From NCBI GenBank assembly GCA_902801565.1, contig CADCIX010000002.1, forward strand, positions 1 to 64,000: a stretch of DNA of 64,000 nt, read 5' to 3'. The notes under the pieces were generated by a model. It did not search any database, was not told where the DNA came from, and saw nothing but the letters and a program-made list of their open reading frames with translations. Source of the stretch: an uncultured Veillonellaceae bacterium. Its GTDB lineage: Bacteria > Bacillota > Negativicutes > Selenomonadales > Selenomonadaceae. Positions 34,601 to 42,401 of this stretch are shown here, in pieces (the first letter of the stretch is position 1; each line of letters starts with the position of its first letter). The position numbers and the translations under genes were made by a program.

Positions 34601-36012
34601 TGAAAAACGGCCTTGTGGATGTACAGGAACTCATGGTGCAGAAGATGGTCGCAGAGAAAAATTATCAGGCCAGTGCCAAGGGAATCGTTCCTCTGCGGGC
34701 GGTTTTCGCGACGGCCGGAGAAGAACTTGATGACTATGAGCAGATAAAGTTGGGGTTCAGCCTGGATGAGGCAGATCTGAGTTTGCTTCCCCTATTGTCT
34801 GATCATGTGGATTGGGCTCTGGGAGAGATGGACGGAAATGTGGAGATTACGGGGACACTGGCCCATCCGCTTGCTCATGGCAGTATCCGTGTTCCGGCTG
34901 GCAGCCTGAAGATCAAGGAATTGGAAAAGCCCATAACGGATATGCAGCTGAATATGATATTCCGGGGAAATGTTTTGGATCTGGAGGAATTTTCCGGCAG
35001 CATGGGGGAGGGAAATTACAGGGCGGTTGGTTCTTTGGCCTTGGATGGAACATCCCTGTCAAAATATGATTTCCAAGTGGACATGGATCAGCTTGATGTA
35101 CAAAGCGATTTCTACCGTGGCCCGCTTTCGGGACAGTTCCATGTGGGAGAGGGAGAGTTCGAATGGTTGGACAGGACAATTGTCCGTCCAAAACTTACTG
35201 GAAATCTCCAGCTGGAGCATTGCCTGATATCTGTGCCTGCCATTCCGGAGACAGAAGGGGAAATGCCGGAGGCATTCCTGGATGTTTCTGTTGAATTGGG
35301 GAAGAAGGTGCATTTCTACAGTCCCAGTCTTTATGATATGTATCTGACGGGAACTGCGCACTTTGAGGGCTCGACCAGGTATCCCAAGACATCGGGGATG
35401 ATTTCTGTGCGGCGCGGGGGCACCTTTACCTATTTGAAGAATGTGTTCAATATCCGTGAAGGAGAGATTTCCTTCAATCAGGTGGACTCTTTTGTGCCCA
35501 GCATGTCCTTTTTTGCGGATACACGTCTGGGTAGAACGAAAATCTTCCTCTGGGGCAAAGGCCCGCTGGGGAGCGATCAGATGCAGCTGCGCCTGACATC
35601 TTCTCCGGAAATGAGCCAGACGGAAATCATCCAGATGCTTACCTTCCGCAGTTCCTATAAAGATGGGAAAGCCACCTTTGATGTGAGTGACTTGCTCCTT
35701 ACAGGACTTCAAATGAGCATCCTTGCCGATCTGGAGAATTCCATGAAAGAGATTCTGTATCTGGATGTCTTTTCCGTTTCCCATGGCAGTGGATCGGCTT
35801 TCGGCAAGGATGAGGATGATGACTATTACAGCCTGACTGTTGGAAAGTATTTTGGCGACAAGCTTTTGCTGAGGTATACGCAAGGCTTTGGCACCGGGAG
35901 CGACAAGCATCGCTTCGGCATGACGTACGAGTTTAACGACCGCATCGGTCTGACGGTAGAGCAGGCAGGCTCAGAGAGCATTGTCGGCTTGGAGGCAAGA
36001 ATCAAATTCTAG
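31645..36012 (+). CDS. tamB: TamB/AsmA-like inter-membrane bridge protein
   Basis: A 1455-residue protein with one N-terminal membrane anchor (ASVFIGIALIGFLAAGFVL), a very long stretch of repetitive beta strands and a C-terminal TamB (DUF490) domain around MISVRRGGTFTYLKNVFNIR through VGKYFGDKLLLRYTQGFG, ending in LEARIKF. The beta-taco fold of such proteins forms a hydrophobic groove for phospholipid transfer between membranes, and TamB also assists barrel assembly with an Omp85 protein. Here bamA is the next gene and no TamA is visible, so TamB and BamA probably cooperate, as proposed for diderm Firmicutes. The start is uncertain: TTG 31645, or ATG 31666 or 31678. Confidence 0.93.
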   Translation: MNDWFYGMGTGMKGKGTGIAASVFIGIALIGFLAAGFVLRSEAFMERAGATAAEKAAELLGVPMEVGSIEVESFHSLVIRDIAVYDKQAECIARAEEARVNFRLFSALQENPAAAVDEVVLHHVSVNLVQRPDGTWNAEDIETSEGGENAFRGKVVVEDGTLRGNVQGKELVLENVTAGLDMADYPVMKVEASAENQGAKIQAGGTLGKERQILTAHVEGVDLENYFSLVPEGLIPENVKIVSGEIPKAKAAILRQGDVLSFSGQAEYQKGVVQVEGTEIRDIHGFATFTDSELMLFTDAESMEQKAHVHGKLRWDTGAPYMDLYANSDSFDPGAILPTIPFQGAVDFQAHVAGSFTNPTVDGDFHVASGRIEDIQIQNAAAHVYFADHALYLQDVSAGMLDGTVKGEGELRLDDMAYTAHVKTGDVEAAYFADYIPGVSGRLSADLGISGQGTGMENLEIYGSVRAKDAFYQELPITDLSASFYAKGQDVTIDYLSLQMPNHSDIGLEGTIKDGNDLDLSFYGGHVDFSMLSKLVPQADITGFGDFEGKIKGGMENPQVGIRLSCLKGTLFQQPFDSLRASMGGSLDGIGIREFFMEKDGHEVWQVKGYVGFVGEKRIDLQADTVGARMEDIAALVAPDQPITGNVDNTIRVTGTLDNPHAVGYIHMYRGSYRGMLVIGMDGDYFLEGDKVRLQDARIRTPMIDMDVSGTLDYKTMQMDMDLSVYDIDMKRLENRFPYEVSGHGTFSGKASGTIDEPVFRGILDAPELVLNEQSITQVHGEVEYAKNQVTLREFGFDQKEGRYRLNVGMGMDAYNLSGSASVRNADINALLAMLDQKNDKIQGRLDADAVLGGSLDNPSVRMSGSILSGLLAGYDVHDVAFQASIADRVLAVEKLTGSQGETGHFDALASISMDGPIQGTISAHDLEAGLFTKLAGLDTEVVGLADVEASIGDVLQNPSANVSVNVRNGGIQGSTFDNLHGVFLLKNGLVDVQELMVQKMVAEKNYQASAKGIVPLRAVFATAGEELDDYEQIKLGFSLDEADLSLLPLLSDHVDWALGEMDGNVEITGTLAHPLAHGSIRVPAGSLKIKELEKPITDMQLNMIFRGNVLDLEEFSGSMGEGNYRAVGSLALDGTSLSKYDFQVDMDQLDVQSDFYRGPLSGQFHVGEGEFEWLDRTIVRPKLTGNLQLEHCLISVPAIPETEGEMPEAFLDVSVELGKKVHFYSPSLYDMYLTGTAHFEGSTRYPKTSGMISVRRGGTFTYLKNVFNIREGEISFNQVDSFVPSMSFFADTRLGRTKIFLWGKGPLGSDQMQLRLTSSPEMSQTEIIQMLTFRSSYKDGKATFDVSDLLLTGLQMSILADLENSMKEILYLDVFSVSHGSGSAFGKDEDDDYYSLTVGKYFGDKLLLRYTQGFGTGSDKHRFGMTYEFNDRIGLTVEQAGSESIVGLEARIKF

Positions 36013-36052
36013 ATCCATGAGGAGGTTCCTTCCAGAAAAAGCAGGAAAAGTC

Positions 36053-36082
36053 TTGCACATAGGGGTATAGTTCTGCTATGAT
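36053..36082 (+). promoter_or_regulatory. putative bamA promoter
   Basis: TTGCAC (36053-36058), 18-base spacer, TATGAT (36077-36082), about 90 bases before the bamA start. Confidence 0.55.
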
Positions 36083-36169
36083 AAAGGAGTTTGGAAGGCA
36101 TGGGAAGAGTGTTGGCTGGATTGGAGGATTCCAGCAGAGATATGCAATTGTTTGTAGGAGGTTTCCGTT

Positions 36170-38065
36170 TTGAACAAGAAGAAGTGTCGTTTTCTGGTAT
36201 ATGCAGTGGCACTGGCTGCCGGGATGTCTGCTGTTCCAGGAACTGCAGGCGCCGATCCTGTGGAATCAGACGCTGCAGTCGTGTCTGATGCAGTGGTCGA
36301 TGATCTGTCAGGACAGCCTGCTTCGGAAGTTCCCGCATCGGCTTCCGATGTGGCAGTGGAAGAGGGGGCTGTAAAGGGGGAGGCGCGTCCGGATGACCAA
36401 GCCATTCGTGAGAGCATCCAGAAGTTTGACGGGCTGACCCTGGCGGAAATAAATTTCGCCGGTGGCTCGGAACAGACGAGAGCCACGGCGCAGGCAGCCA
36501 CGTCCTTGCGTGCAGGGGATGCTTTTACAGCGGATGCTTTGGATAAGGATGCGGAAGCCATCATGAACACAGGCTACTTCGTCGATCTTTATCCCAGTTT
36601 CGAGCAAGTGCCGGAGGGAATCGTTCTGACCTATCACTTGCAGGAGTATCCTGTTTATCGTGGGGTGGAGTTTTCCGGGAACACGGTGGTGTCCACCGAG
36701 GAACTGAAGAAGATGGTCACCCTGCGGGAGGGGGAATCGTTCAACGGGATTACCTTCCACAAGAACATGCAGGCGGTTGAGGACAAGTACCATGAGGAGG
36801 GGTATATCCAGGCTAGGATCGTGGATATGCACCAGACGGCAGATGGCATTATCCAGGTGAAGGTCAATGAGGGCGTCCTGGAAGGATTCAAGGTCAAGGG
36901 GAACGAGAAAACGAAGGAGTATGTCATTCTTCGTGAGATGCGTCTGAAACCGGGGGAACCGTTCAATGCAAAACAGGCAAGACGCAGCATTCAGCGTGTG
37001 CAGAATCTCGGCTTTTTTGAGGATGTCAATGTTAAGATACTTCCGGGCGTTGATCCGAATGCCATTGTCATGGAGATCGATGTAAAGGAGAAGCGCACGG
37101 GAACCTTTGGCGTGGGCGCTGGCTACAGCAGCCAGGATGGCATCATTGGCATGGTGAGCGTCAGCGACACGAACTTCCGGGGAACCGGGGATGCTGTGTC
37201 TGTGATTTATGAGATGAGCGGCGATGACACAGATGCACGGGGCTATAGTTTTTCCTATCGTCATCCGTGGCTGGACCGCAAGGAGACAGCCCTGACGCTG
37301 CGGCTCTATAACCGTAGCTATGACTACAATGATTATGATACGGATGGGGACCTGAAAGAAGAATATATGCGGAAATATTCCGGGGGTGAGATTACCCTGT
37401 CCCGTCCCATCAGTGAGTATTCCACGAACTATCTCACACTCAGGAACCGCAAGGATTCTTATGAAAAGCATCTTGAGAGCGGCAATGCGGGAGATCGAAG
37501 CACGGAGGCGGGAGATGCATGGCGGGAGGCCAATTTCGGTACGACGCGCAGTATTACCTTCCAGCATGTGACGGATACAAGGGACAATATATACGAGCCC
37601 ACGGAAGGCGGTCGGGTGAGTCTTACCGCTGAGATCGGGGGATTTGGCGGGGATTTCAGTTTTCGCAAGGCAAGCATTGAGGATCAGAGATACTACAAGG
37701 TAGGACATTCTCAAGTGGTGGCGACGAGATTGGCATATGGCATCGGCAGCGGGGATATTTCCGAGTTCAACCAGTTCAAGGTGGGTGGACAGGATACCCT
37801 GCGTGGCTATCGGGATGACCAGTTCCGGGGCAATCGGATGTTCATGGGGACTTTGGAATACAGATTTCCTCTGGTGAGCAAGGTTCAGGGGGCTATTTTT
37901 ACTGATTGGGGATCAGCCTGGGATGGCGGATTCAAGCCGAAGGATCTGCATGGCAGCGTTGGCATAGGCTTGGCACTCAATACTCCGTTGGGACCGCTTC
38001 GCCTGGACTACGGTCGCAGGTCCGGTGGCGGGCGTGTGCATTTCAGTGTGGGAGGAACGTTCTGA
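36170..38065 (+). CDS. bamA: outer-membrane assembly factor BamA (Omp85 family)
   Basis: A 631-residue Omp85 protein that folds and inserts outer-membrane barrels. TTG 36170 follows AGGAGG and gives a signal peptide (CRFLVYAVALAAGMSAV). After an acidic Ala/Ser/Glu-rich stretch come three POTRA modules (about residues 85-325, for example VYRGVEFSGNTVVSTEEL and LEGFKVKGNEKTKEYVILRE), fewer than the five of E. coli BamA. The 16-strand barrel follows with the conserved LRGYRDDQFRGNRMF (loop 6 RGF/Y motif) and ends VHFSVGGTF, with the terminal Phe barrel signal. It lies between tamB and the OmpH-like chaperones. Confidence 0.95.
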   Translation: MNKKKCRFLVYAVALAAGMSAVPGTAGADPVESDAAVVSDAVVDDLSGQPASEVPASASDVAVEEGAVKGEARPDDQAIRESIQKFDGLTLAEINFAGGSEQTRATAQAATSLRAGDAFTADALDKDAEAIMNTGYFVDLYPSFEQVPEGIVLTYHLQEYPVYRGVEFSGNTVVSTEELKKMVTLREGESFNGITFHKNMQAVEDKYHEEGYIQARIVDMHQTADGIIQVKVNEGVLEGFKVKGNEKTKEYVILREMRLKPGEPFNAKQARRSIQRVQNLGFFEDVNVKILPGVDPNAIVMEIDVKEKRTGTFGVGAGYSSQDGIIGMVSVSDTNFRGTGDAVSVIYEMSGDDTDARGYSFSYRHPWLDRKETALTLRLYNRSYDYNDYDTDGDLKEEYMRKYSGGEITLSRPISEYSTNYLTLRNRKDSYEKHLESGNAGDRSTEAGDAWREANFGTTRSITFQHVTDTRDNIYEPTEGGRVSLTAEIGGFGGDFSFRKASIEDQRYYKVGHSQVVATRLAYGIGSGDISEFNQFKVGGQDTLRGYRDDQFRGNRMFMGTLEYRFPLVSKVQGAIFTDWGSAWDGGFKPKDLHGSVGIGLALNTPLGPLRLDYGRRSGGGRVHFSVGGTF

Positions 38066-38069
38066 GGGG

Positions 38070-38198
38070 ATAAGAATATTTTGCCCTTGGCAAAATTTGA
38101 ACCCCCTCCGGGGGCTAGCTTCGCGTCGCAATGCGTTATGACGGGGCAAGCCCGTCGAAACGACAATAAGAATATTTTGCCCTTGGCAAAATTTGAAC
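38070..38198 (+). repeat. tandem 33-bp direct repeat carrying a -35 palindrome
   Basis: An identical 33-bp segment occurs at 38070-38102 and 38166-38198. Each copy contains the palindrome ATTTTGCC-ctt-GGCAAAAT, which overlaps the TTGGCA -35 box. In the first copy the rest of the promoter is interrupted by about 26 bases with a CCCCC/GGGGG hairpin before AATGCGTTAT resumes (about 38130). The second copy is intact and drives the OmpH-like gene. Confidence 0.8.
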
Positions 38199-38211
38199 AA
38201 TGCGTTATAAT
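38183..38211 (+). promoter_or_regulatory. promoter of the OmpH-like gene, copy 3 of the shared extended promoter motif
   Basis: TTGGCA (38183-38188), 17-base spacer with TTTGAACAATGCG, TATAAT (38206-38211). It matches the serS and rnhA promoters, with one base missing in the spacer. Confidence 0.8.
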
Positions 38212-38269
38212 AAAAGCGATTTGAGCATTTTCAAGGGTTGATCTTGGGAGGATAAAAGGAGATATTAGT

Positions 38270-38737
38270 ATGGTACAGTTGCAGAAAACTCAGGTAAAGG
38301 TTATCAGCATCCTTATTGCGTTGGTATTTGTGGGGAGCGTTGTTGCCATTGCGCTCACACAATCTGGTTCCGGCATTGTGTCGGCAGCAGGGTCTTCGAA
38401 TGTGGGTGTGGTGGATTATCGTCAGATCATGAGCCAGCATCCGGATCTTCAGAGTGCAAACAGCCAGATGCAGCAGGCTGTTACTGATGCCCAGAAGGAC
38501 TTCGAGGAAAAATCTGCGAACATGAGCGATCAGGAGAAGAGCGATTATTACCAGCAGACGCAGCAGCGCCTCCAGCAGAAGCAGGAAGAGCTTCTCGAGC
38601 CCATTCAGAAATCCGTGGAGGATGGAGTCAAGAGCGTGGCGGATGCAAAAGGCCTTTCCGTTGTCCTCGATAAGAGCACGGTGGTATATGGTGGACAGGA
38701 TATCACGCAGGATGTCATCAAGAAGCTTTCCAAGTGA
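38270..38737 (+). CDS. OmpH/Skp-like periplasmic chaperone
   Basis: A 155-residue protein with an N-terminal membrane anchor or signal segment (VISILIALVFVGSVVAIAL), then VGVVDYRQIMSQHPDLQSA, the typical OmpH/Skp entry strand. A coiled-coil hairpin follows (about residues 65-120) and then the closing VADAKGLSVVLDKSTVVYGG strand. Skp-type trimers hold unfolded outer-membrane proteins on the way to BamA, whose gene is directly upstream. It is about the usual Skp length. It has its own strong promoter and ends in a terminator, so it is expressed separately from the next two OmpH-like genes. Confidence 0.9.
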   Translation: MVQLQKTQVKVISILIALVFVGSVVAIALTQSGSGIVSAAGSSNVGVVDYRQIMSQHPDLQSANSQMQQAVTDAQKDFEEKSANMSDQEKSDYYQQTQQRLQQKQEELLEPIQKSVEDGVKSVADAKGLSVVLDKSTVVYGGQDITQDVIKKLSK

Positions 38738-38761
38738 TATCCATTATACAGGGATTGATGT

Positions 38762-38791
38762 TGCCGAGCCCGTCAGAGTGCTCGGCATTTT
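38762..38791 (+). terminator. intrinsic terminator after the first OmpH-like gene
   Basis: TGCCGAGC (38762-38769) pairs with GCTCGGCA (38780-38787), followed by TTTT. Confidence 0.75.
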
Positions 38792-38826
38792 CATAGGTGC
38801 AGTTTTTTCCCTATAGGAGGAGCCAT

Positions 38827-39921
38827 ATGGCGAAGAAGGCACCGCCGGGGCAGCAAGCGGAAGCAGAAAACGCAGAGTCCTTTTGGAAAGGACGGAAGGC
38901 TGCTATATGCGCAGGCATTCTTTTTTCAGCAGGGATGATTGTGCTGGGCGGATGGATGCTGCATTCCTGGCTTGCTCCACCACCGCCTGTTCCTGTTGTG
39001 GAACGAAAGGAGATCGGTTTCCTGAATCTTCAGGAGGCTGTCAAGGCGCATAAGGATTACAAGAGACTCCAGGAACTTCGGCAGGAATACCTGGCACTGC
39101 GTGAGGAGATTGCAGCTTCCATACCCTTGCCGATTGTGAAGCCGCCGGAGGTGGAAGCAAAACCTTTCGATGATTCTGTGTGGCAAAAGAACGCACAAAA
39201 TATCATCGGAAGGCGGGCAGAGATTGAGCGGAAACAGAAGCGGGCTGCCGAGGAATATTATGAGACGAATCAGGAAGAGTACATGGCACAAAGAGATGCC
39301 ATTGATGCACAATACCTCAGTGATATCACGAACCTGAGATTGAAACTGGACAATGCGGATGTCCTGGGTCTCGACAGGGAGCTCGTTGCCCAATTGTCCG
39401 AGCAGATGGCGCAATTACAGAGGGAACGCGGAGAGAAACAGGCATTATTGCGCGAACAGTGGGATGATGCCATGGAGCAATATGCCCGGCAGGCAGTGGC
39501 ACAAGACCTCGATGAGCTGCGGACCCAGGCCAGCGCTTCCAAGGAACAGCTGGAGGCCGAAGCGGTAAAGCGGCGGTCTGAGGCGCAGTCCAGGGATGTA
39601 CTGGCAATGGAAGCGAGGATGGAAGCGTCCGAACGTTTTCAGAAGACGATGCAGAAGCGGCAGGAGCTTGACGGGAAGCAGGATGAGATTCTTTCCCTGG
39701 AAAAACACATTTTTAATGATGTGGCAGGCAAGGCGGCGAAGCTGGCAATCCTGCATCATTTCACGATGGTTATTGCAAATCCCGCTGCGCGTCTGGAGCC
39801 GCTCATCCCTTGGCCAAACAGGGTAGGACCTGCTCTTGAACGTCATTCTGAGGTGATTGTTTCCGGAGACGGCGATATCGAAGACATTACAGAGGAACTT
39901 GTTGCAGAGCTTAAGAGATGA
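38827..39921 (+). CDS. large membrane-anchored coiled-coil protein, OmpH-like, between two Skp genes
   Basis: A 364-residue protein I can place only loosely. A short cytoplasmic N-terminus precedes one membrane segment (AAICAGILFSAGMIVLGGWML), a proline-rich linker (LAPPPPVPVVERKE) and then GFLNLQEAVKAHKDYKRLQ, which mimics the OmpH/Skp entry strand and first helix. About 220 residues of Glu/Gln/Arg-rich coiled coil follow, and a C-terminal strand-rich part (AAKLAILHHFTMVIANPAAR) resembles the closing strands of OmpH. So it looks like an inner-membrane-tethered, greatly enlarged Skp-like chaperone facing the periplasm. ATG 38827 follows AGGAGG. The lipoprotein gene follows after about 30 bases. 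Confidence 0.75.
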   Translation: MAKKAPPGQQAEAENAESFWKGRKAAICAGILFSAGMIVLGGWMLHSWLAPPPPVPVVERKEIGFLNLQEAVKAHKDYKRLQELRQEYLALREEIAASIPLPIVKPPEVEAKPFDDSVWQKNAQNIIGRRAEIERKQKRAAEEYYETNQEEYMAQRDAIDAQYLSDITNLRLKLDNADVLGLDRELVAQLSEQMAQLQRERGEKQALLREQWDDAMEQYARQAVAQDLDELRTQASASKEQLEAEAVKRRSEAQSRDVLAMEARMEASERFQKTMQKRQELDGKQDEILSLEKHIFNDVAGKAAKLAILHHFTMVIANPAARLEPLIPWPNRVGPALERHSEVIVSGDGDIEDITEELVAELKR

Positions 39922-39952
39922 AACCTATCAAGGAAAGAAGAGAATAGCGACA

Positions 39953-40390
39953 ATGAAACTGAAAAAGAAATCTGCTGCTATGCTTGCAGCTGCCATGTTG
40001 TCCGCGATGCTTTTGGGTGGTTGCGGGCAAGTGAAAGTCGGTTATGTGGATGAGGCCCGTTTGGCCGGGGAGGCCCCCCAGATCAAGACAACCATGGAGG
40101 AGGGCGCGAAGAAACTTGAGGAGGTTCAGTCAGAACTGGAGAAGAAGTTTCAGGAGAACCCGAACATGACCATGGAGGAGGCACAAAAGCTTCAGCAGGA
40201 GGCCCAGCGCAAGGCAATGGGCATCAACCAGCAGTATATGACACAGGTACAGCAGAAAATGGACGTGGCCTTGGCAGAAATCGCAAAGGAAAAGAAACTC
40301 GATGTTGTGGTCGATAATGAGGGGCTGCAAAAGACCGTCTTGTTGGGTGGCATCGATGTTACGGATGAGGTCATCCAAAAATTGCAATGA
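39953..40390 (+). CDS. OmpH/Skp-like lipoprotein
   Basis: A 145-residue protein with a lipoprotein signal peptide (MLAAAMLSAMLLGGCG; lipobox LGGC, cysteine at residue 23). The mature part, VKVGYVDEARLAGEAPQ, then a Glu/Gln-rich coiled coil and AKEKKLDVVVDNEGLQKTVLLGG, follows the OmpH/Skp pattern. A lipidated Skp is unusual: the E. coli chaperone is soluble. Gly after Cys is not an inner-membrane retention Asp, so outer-membrane placement is possible but unproven for this clade. ATG 39953 has a weak upstream AAGGAAAG. LpxD follows in 15 bases, mirroring the skp-lpxD order of Proteobacteria. Confidence 0.88.
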   Translation: MKLKKKSAAMLAAAMLSAMLLGGCGQVKVGYVDEARLAGEAPQIKTTMEEGAKKLEEVQSELEKKFQENPNMTMEEAQKLQQEAQRKAMGINQQYMTQVQQKMDVALAEIAKEKKLDVVVDNEGLQKTVLLGGIDVTDEVIQKLQ

Positions 40391-40405
40391 GGATGGTAGG
40401 GCGAG

Positions 40406-41425
40406 ATGAAGAAGACGTTAAAAGAGATTGCCGCCTTTGTGGGAGGCCGGATTTCAGGGGATGACTCCATTGAGATTTGCGGCCTGGAAAATATCGAGGG
40501 GGCCGGTCCTTCGGATCTCACTTTTGCCGTGGAGCCCCACATTGAGGAGGCAAAATCTTCCAAGGCTGCAGCCGTGATGCTCCCAGAGGGTGTGGAAGGG
40601 TTTCCCCTTCCCGCCATTCATGTGGCGGAGCCAAAGGCTGCCTTTGCCAGGCTTTTGGAATTGTTCACACCGAAACTGGAGTTTGAAAAAGGTGTGAGCC
40701 CTGAGGCCCATGTCGGCAAGGATGTAAAACTCGGCAAGGACGTTATCATCATGCCCTTCGCCGTGGTGGACGATCATTGTGTGATTGGGGACAGGGTGAC
40801 CATCTATCCCCATGTTTATGTCGGACAATACGCCGAAGTGGGGGATGATTCCATCCTGTATTCCAATGTGACGGTGCGGGAGCATTGTCGTGTAGGAAAT
40901 CGATGTGTCCTTCACAGTTCGGCGGTGCTTGGGTCCGATGGATTTGGATTTACCACCAAGGATGGTATTCATACGAAAGTTCCCCAGGTGGGGAATGCAG
41001 TGCTGGAGGATGATGTGGAGATCGGTGCCCATGTCGGCATAGACCGGGCCGCCATGGGATCGACCGTCATCGGGCATGGGACGAAGATTGACAATCTCGT
41101 ACACATCGGGCATAATTGCAAGATAGGTCCCAACTGCCTCATCGTGGCACAGACAGGGATTTCCGGTTCCACGACGGTGGGCAGCAACGTGACCTTCGGC
41201 GGGCAGGTCGGGACGGTCGGACATATCCATATCGGAGGGAATTCCGTCTATGCGGCGCGTTCCGGCATCATCGGCGACATGCCGGAAGGTGTCTTCTGTG
41301 CAGGCTTCCCCGTGCAGTCACATGCAGAATGGCTGCGAATGCAGGCAGCCATGAAGCATCTGCCGGAAATGCGAAAGAAGATCAGACAGTTGGAAAAGAA
41401 GTTGTCTGAGTACGAAAAGAAGTAG
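40406..41425 (+). CDS. lpxD: UDP-3-O-acylglucosamine N-acyltransferase
   Basis: A 339-residue acyltransferase adding the second (N-linked) acyl chain in lipid A synthesis, using acyl-ACP. An N-terminal uridine-binding domain (about 1-100) is followed by a left-handed beta-helix of hexapeptides, with LVHIGHNCKIGPNCLIVAQ carrying the catalytic His region and VGIDRAAMGSTVIGHGT the family signature. A C-terminal helical tail ends EKKLSEYEKK. The length matches E. coli LpxD (341). ATG with GGTAGGG upstream. It starts the first lipid A block (lpxD, acyltransferase, lpxC, fabZ, lpxA, lpxI, lpxB). Confidence 0.97.
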   Translation: MKKTLKEIAAFVGGRISGDDSIEICGLENIEGAGPSDLTFAVEPHIEEAKSSKAAAVMLPEGVEGFPLPAIHVAEPKAAFARLLELFTPKLEFEKGVSPEAHVGKDVKLGKDVIIMPFAVVDDHCVIGDRVTIYPHVYVGQYAEVGDDSILYSNVTVREHCRVGNRCVLHSSAVLGSDGFGFTTKDGIHTKVPQVGNAVLEDDVEIGAHVGIDRAAMGSTVIGHGTKIDNLVHIGHNCKIGPNCLIVAQTGISGSTTVGSNVTFGGQVGTVGHIHIGGNSVYAARSGIIGDMPEGVFCAGFPVQSHAEWLRMQAAMKHLPEMRKKIRQLEKKLSEYEKK

Positions 41426-41438
41426 GAGAAGCAGCTTC

Positions 41439-42332
41439 ATGTTGTCATATCATTTTGCCCGTCTTGCAAGCTTCCTTGCCTGCCTGTTGCCAGGCAGTCT
41501 CGCGGAAATCATCGGCAGGGGCTTGGGAACTCTTGCCTGGATGGTCATTCCCAAATGGCGCAAGGCCATGGCACGGGAAAATGTCAGACTTTGCCTTGGC
41601 GTTGGCGAGGCAGAGGCAGACCGCATCGCGAAGGCAAGTGTTGTGCGGTTCGGTCCGATGACCATGGAAGTTTTGAGATTTTCGGTGCTCAAGCAACATA
41701 TGGAGAGATATGTTGCCATTGAGGGAGGCAAGTACCTGAAAGAGGCCATGGAACGGGGGGAAGGCGGTATTATTGCCTCTGCGCATAGCGGCAACTGGGA
41801 ACTCATGGGAGGTGCCCTTTCCCAGGCGGGCTTTCCTCTCGTTGGCGTTGCAAAGAAGCAGGATTCCGAGGGGCCGGACAAGTTCATCAATGAGCAACGT
41901 GTGGGCATTGGCATGCATATTACCTATCGGACGAATGTGCGGGAAATGTATGACATGCTCATGAAAGGCTGGTTCATAGGCCTCATCATGGATCAGGATG
42001 TGAGCATCCATGATGGCATTGTTCTGGATTTTTTTCATCGCCCCACAAATTGCGCTGTTGGTGCTGCTTCCATGGCAAGGTTCAAGAGAGTCCCGATTTT
42101 TCCGATGTTCATGCACCGCAATGCGGATGGGACGCATCGTCTTGTCATCCTGCCCCCGCTTCGTGTGGAACGCACGAAGGACAAACGGGAGGATATCCGG
42201 CGCACGACCCAGGAGATTGTACGCCTTACGGAAGAGCATATCCGCAAGTACCCAGAGGAATGGTTCTGGCTGCATGACCGTTGGAAGTCCATGCGAGGCG
42301 AACAGCGCTGGAAACCAACTCAGGGAGATTGA
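41439..42332 (+). CDS. lipid A late acyltransferase (HtrB/LpxL family)
   Basis: A 297-residue membrane-associated acyltransferase. An N-terminal hydrophobic segment (LASFLACLLPGSLAEIIGRG) is followed by the HX4(D/E) active site HSGNWELMGGAL (His at residue 114) and the second block GLIMDQDVSIHDGIVLDFFH. It should add a secondary acyl chain to Kdo2-lipid IVA. A second member of the family lies at 54.2 kb, so two secondary acylations are possible; which is LpxL and which LpxM cannot be told from sequence. It starts 13 bases after lpxD. Confidence 0.93.
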   Translation: MLSYHFARLASFLACLLPGSLAEIIGRGLGTLAWMVIPKWRKAMARENVRLCLGVGEAEADRIAKASVVRFGPMTMEVLRFSVLKQHMERYVAIEGGKYLKEAMERGEGGIIASAHSGNWELMGGALSQAGFPLVGVAKKQDSEGPDKFINEQRVGIGMHITYRTNVREMYDMLMKGWFIGLIMDQDVSIHDGIVLDFFHRPTNCAVGAASMARFKRVPIFPMFMHRNADGTHRLVILPPLRVERTKDKREDIRRTTQEIVRLTEEHIRKYPEEWFWLHDRWKSMRGEQRWKPTQGD

Positions 42333-42336
42333 CTTC

Positions 42337-42365
42337 TTGCATGAATGGAGATTGTTCGGTAAAAT
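42337..42365 (+). promoter_or_regulatory. putative lpxC promoter
   Basis: TTGCAT (42337-42342), 17-base spacer, TAAAAT (42360-42365), in the 69-base gap before lpxC. Confidence 0.6.
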
Positions 42366-42401
42366 AGGATAAGATTGAATTTTGGAAAGGGGGAAGGCTT
42401 T

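Noticed and set aside
31645-36012. Surface adhesin or other large repetitive protein
   Set aside because: The single N-terminal anchor, TamB-type C-terminal domain and position before bamA fit TamB, and no adhesin motif or sorting signal is present.
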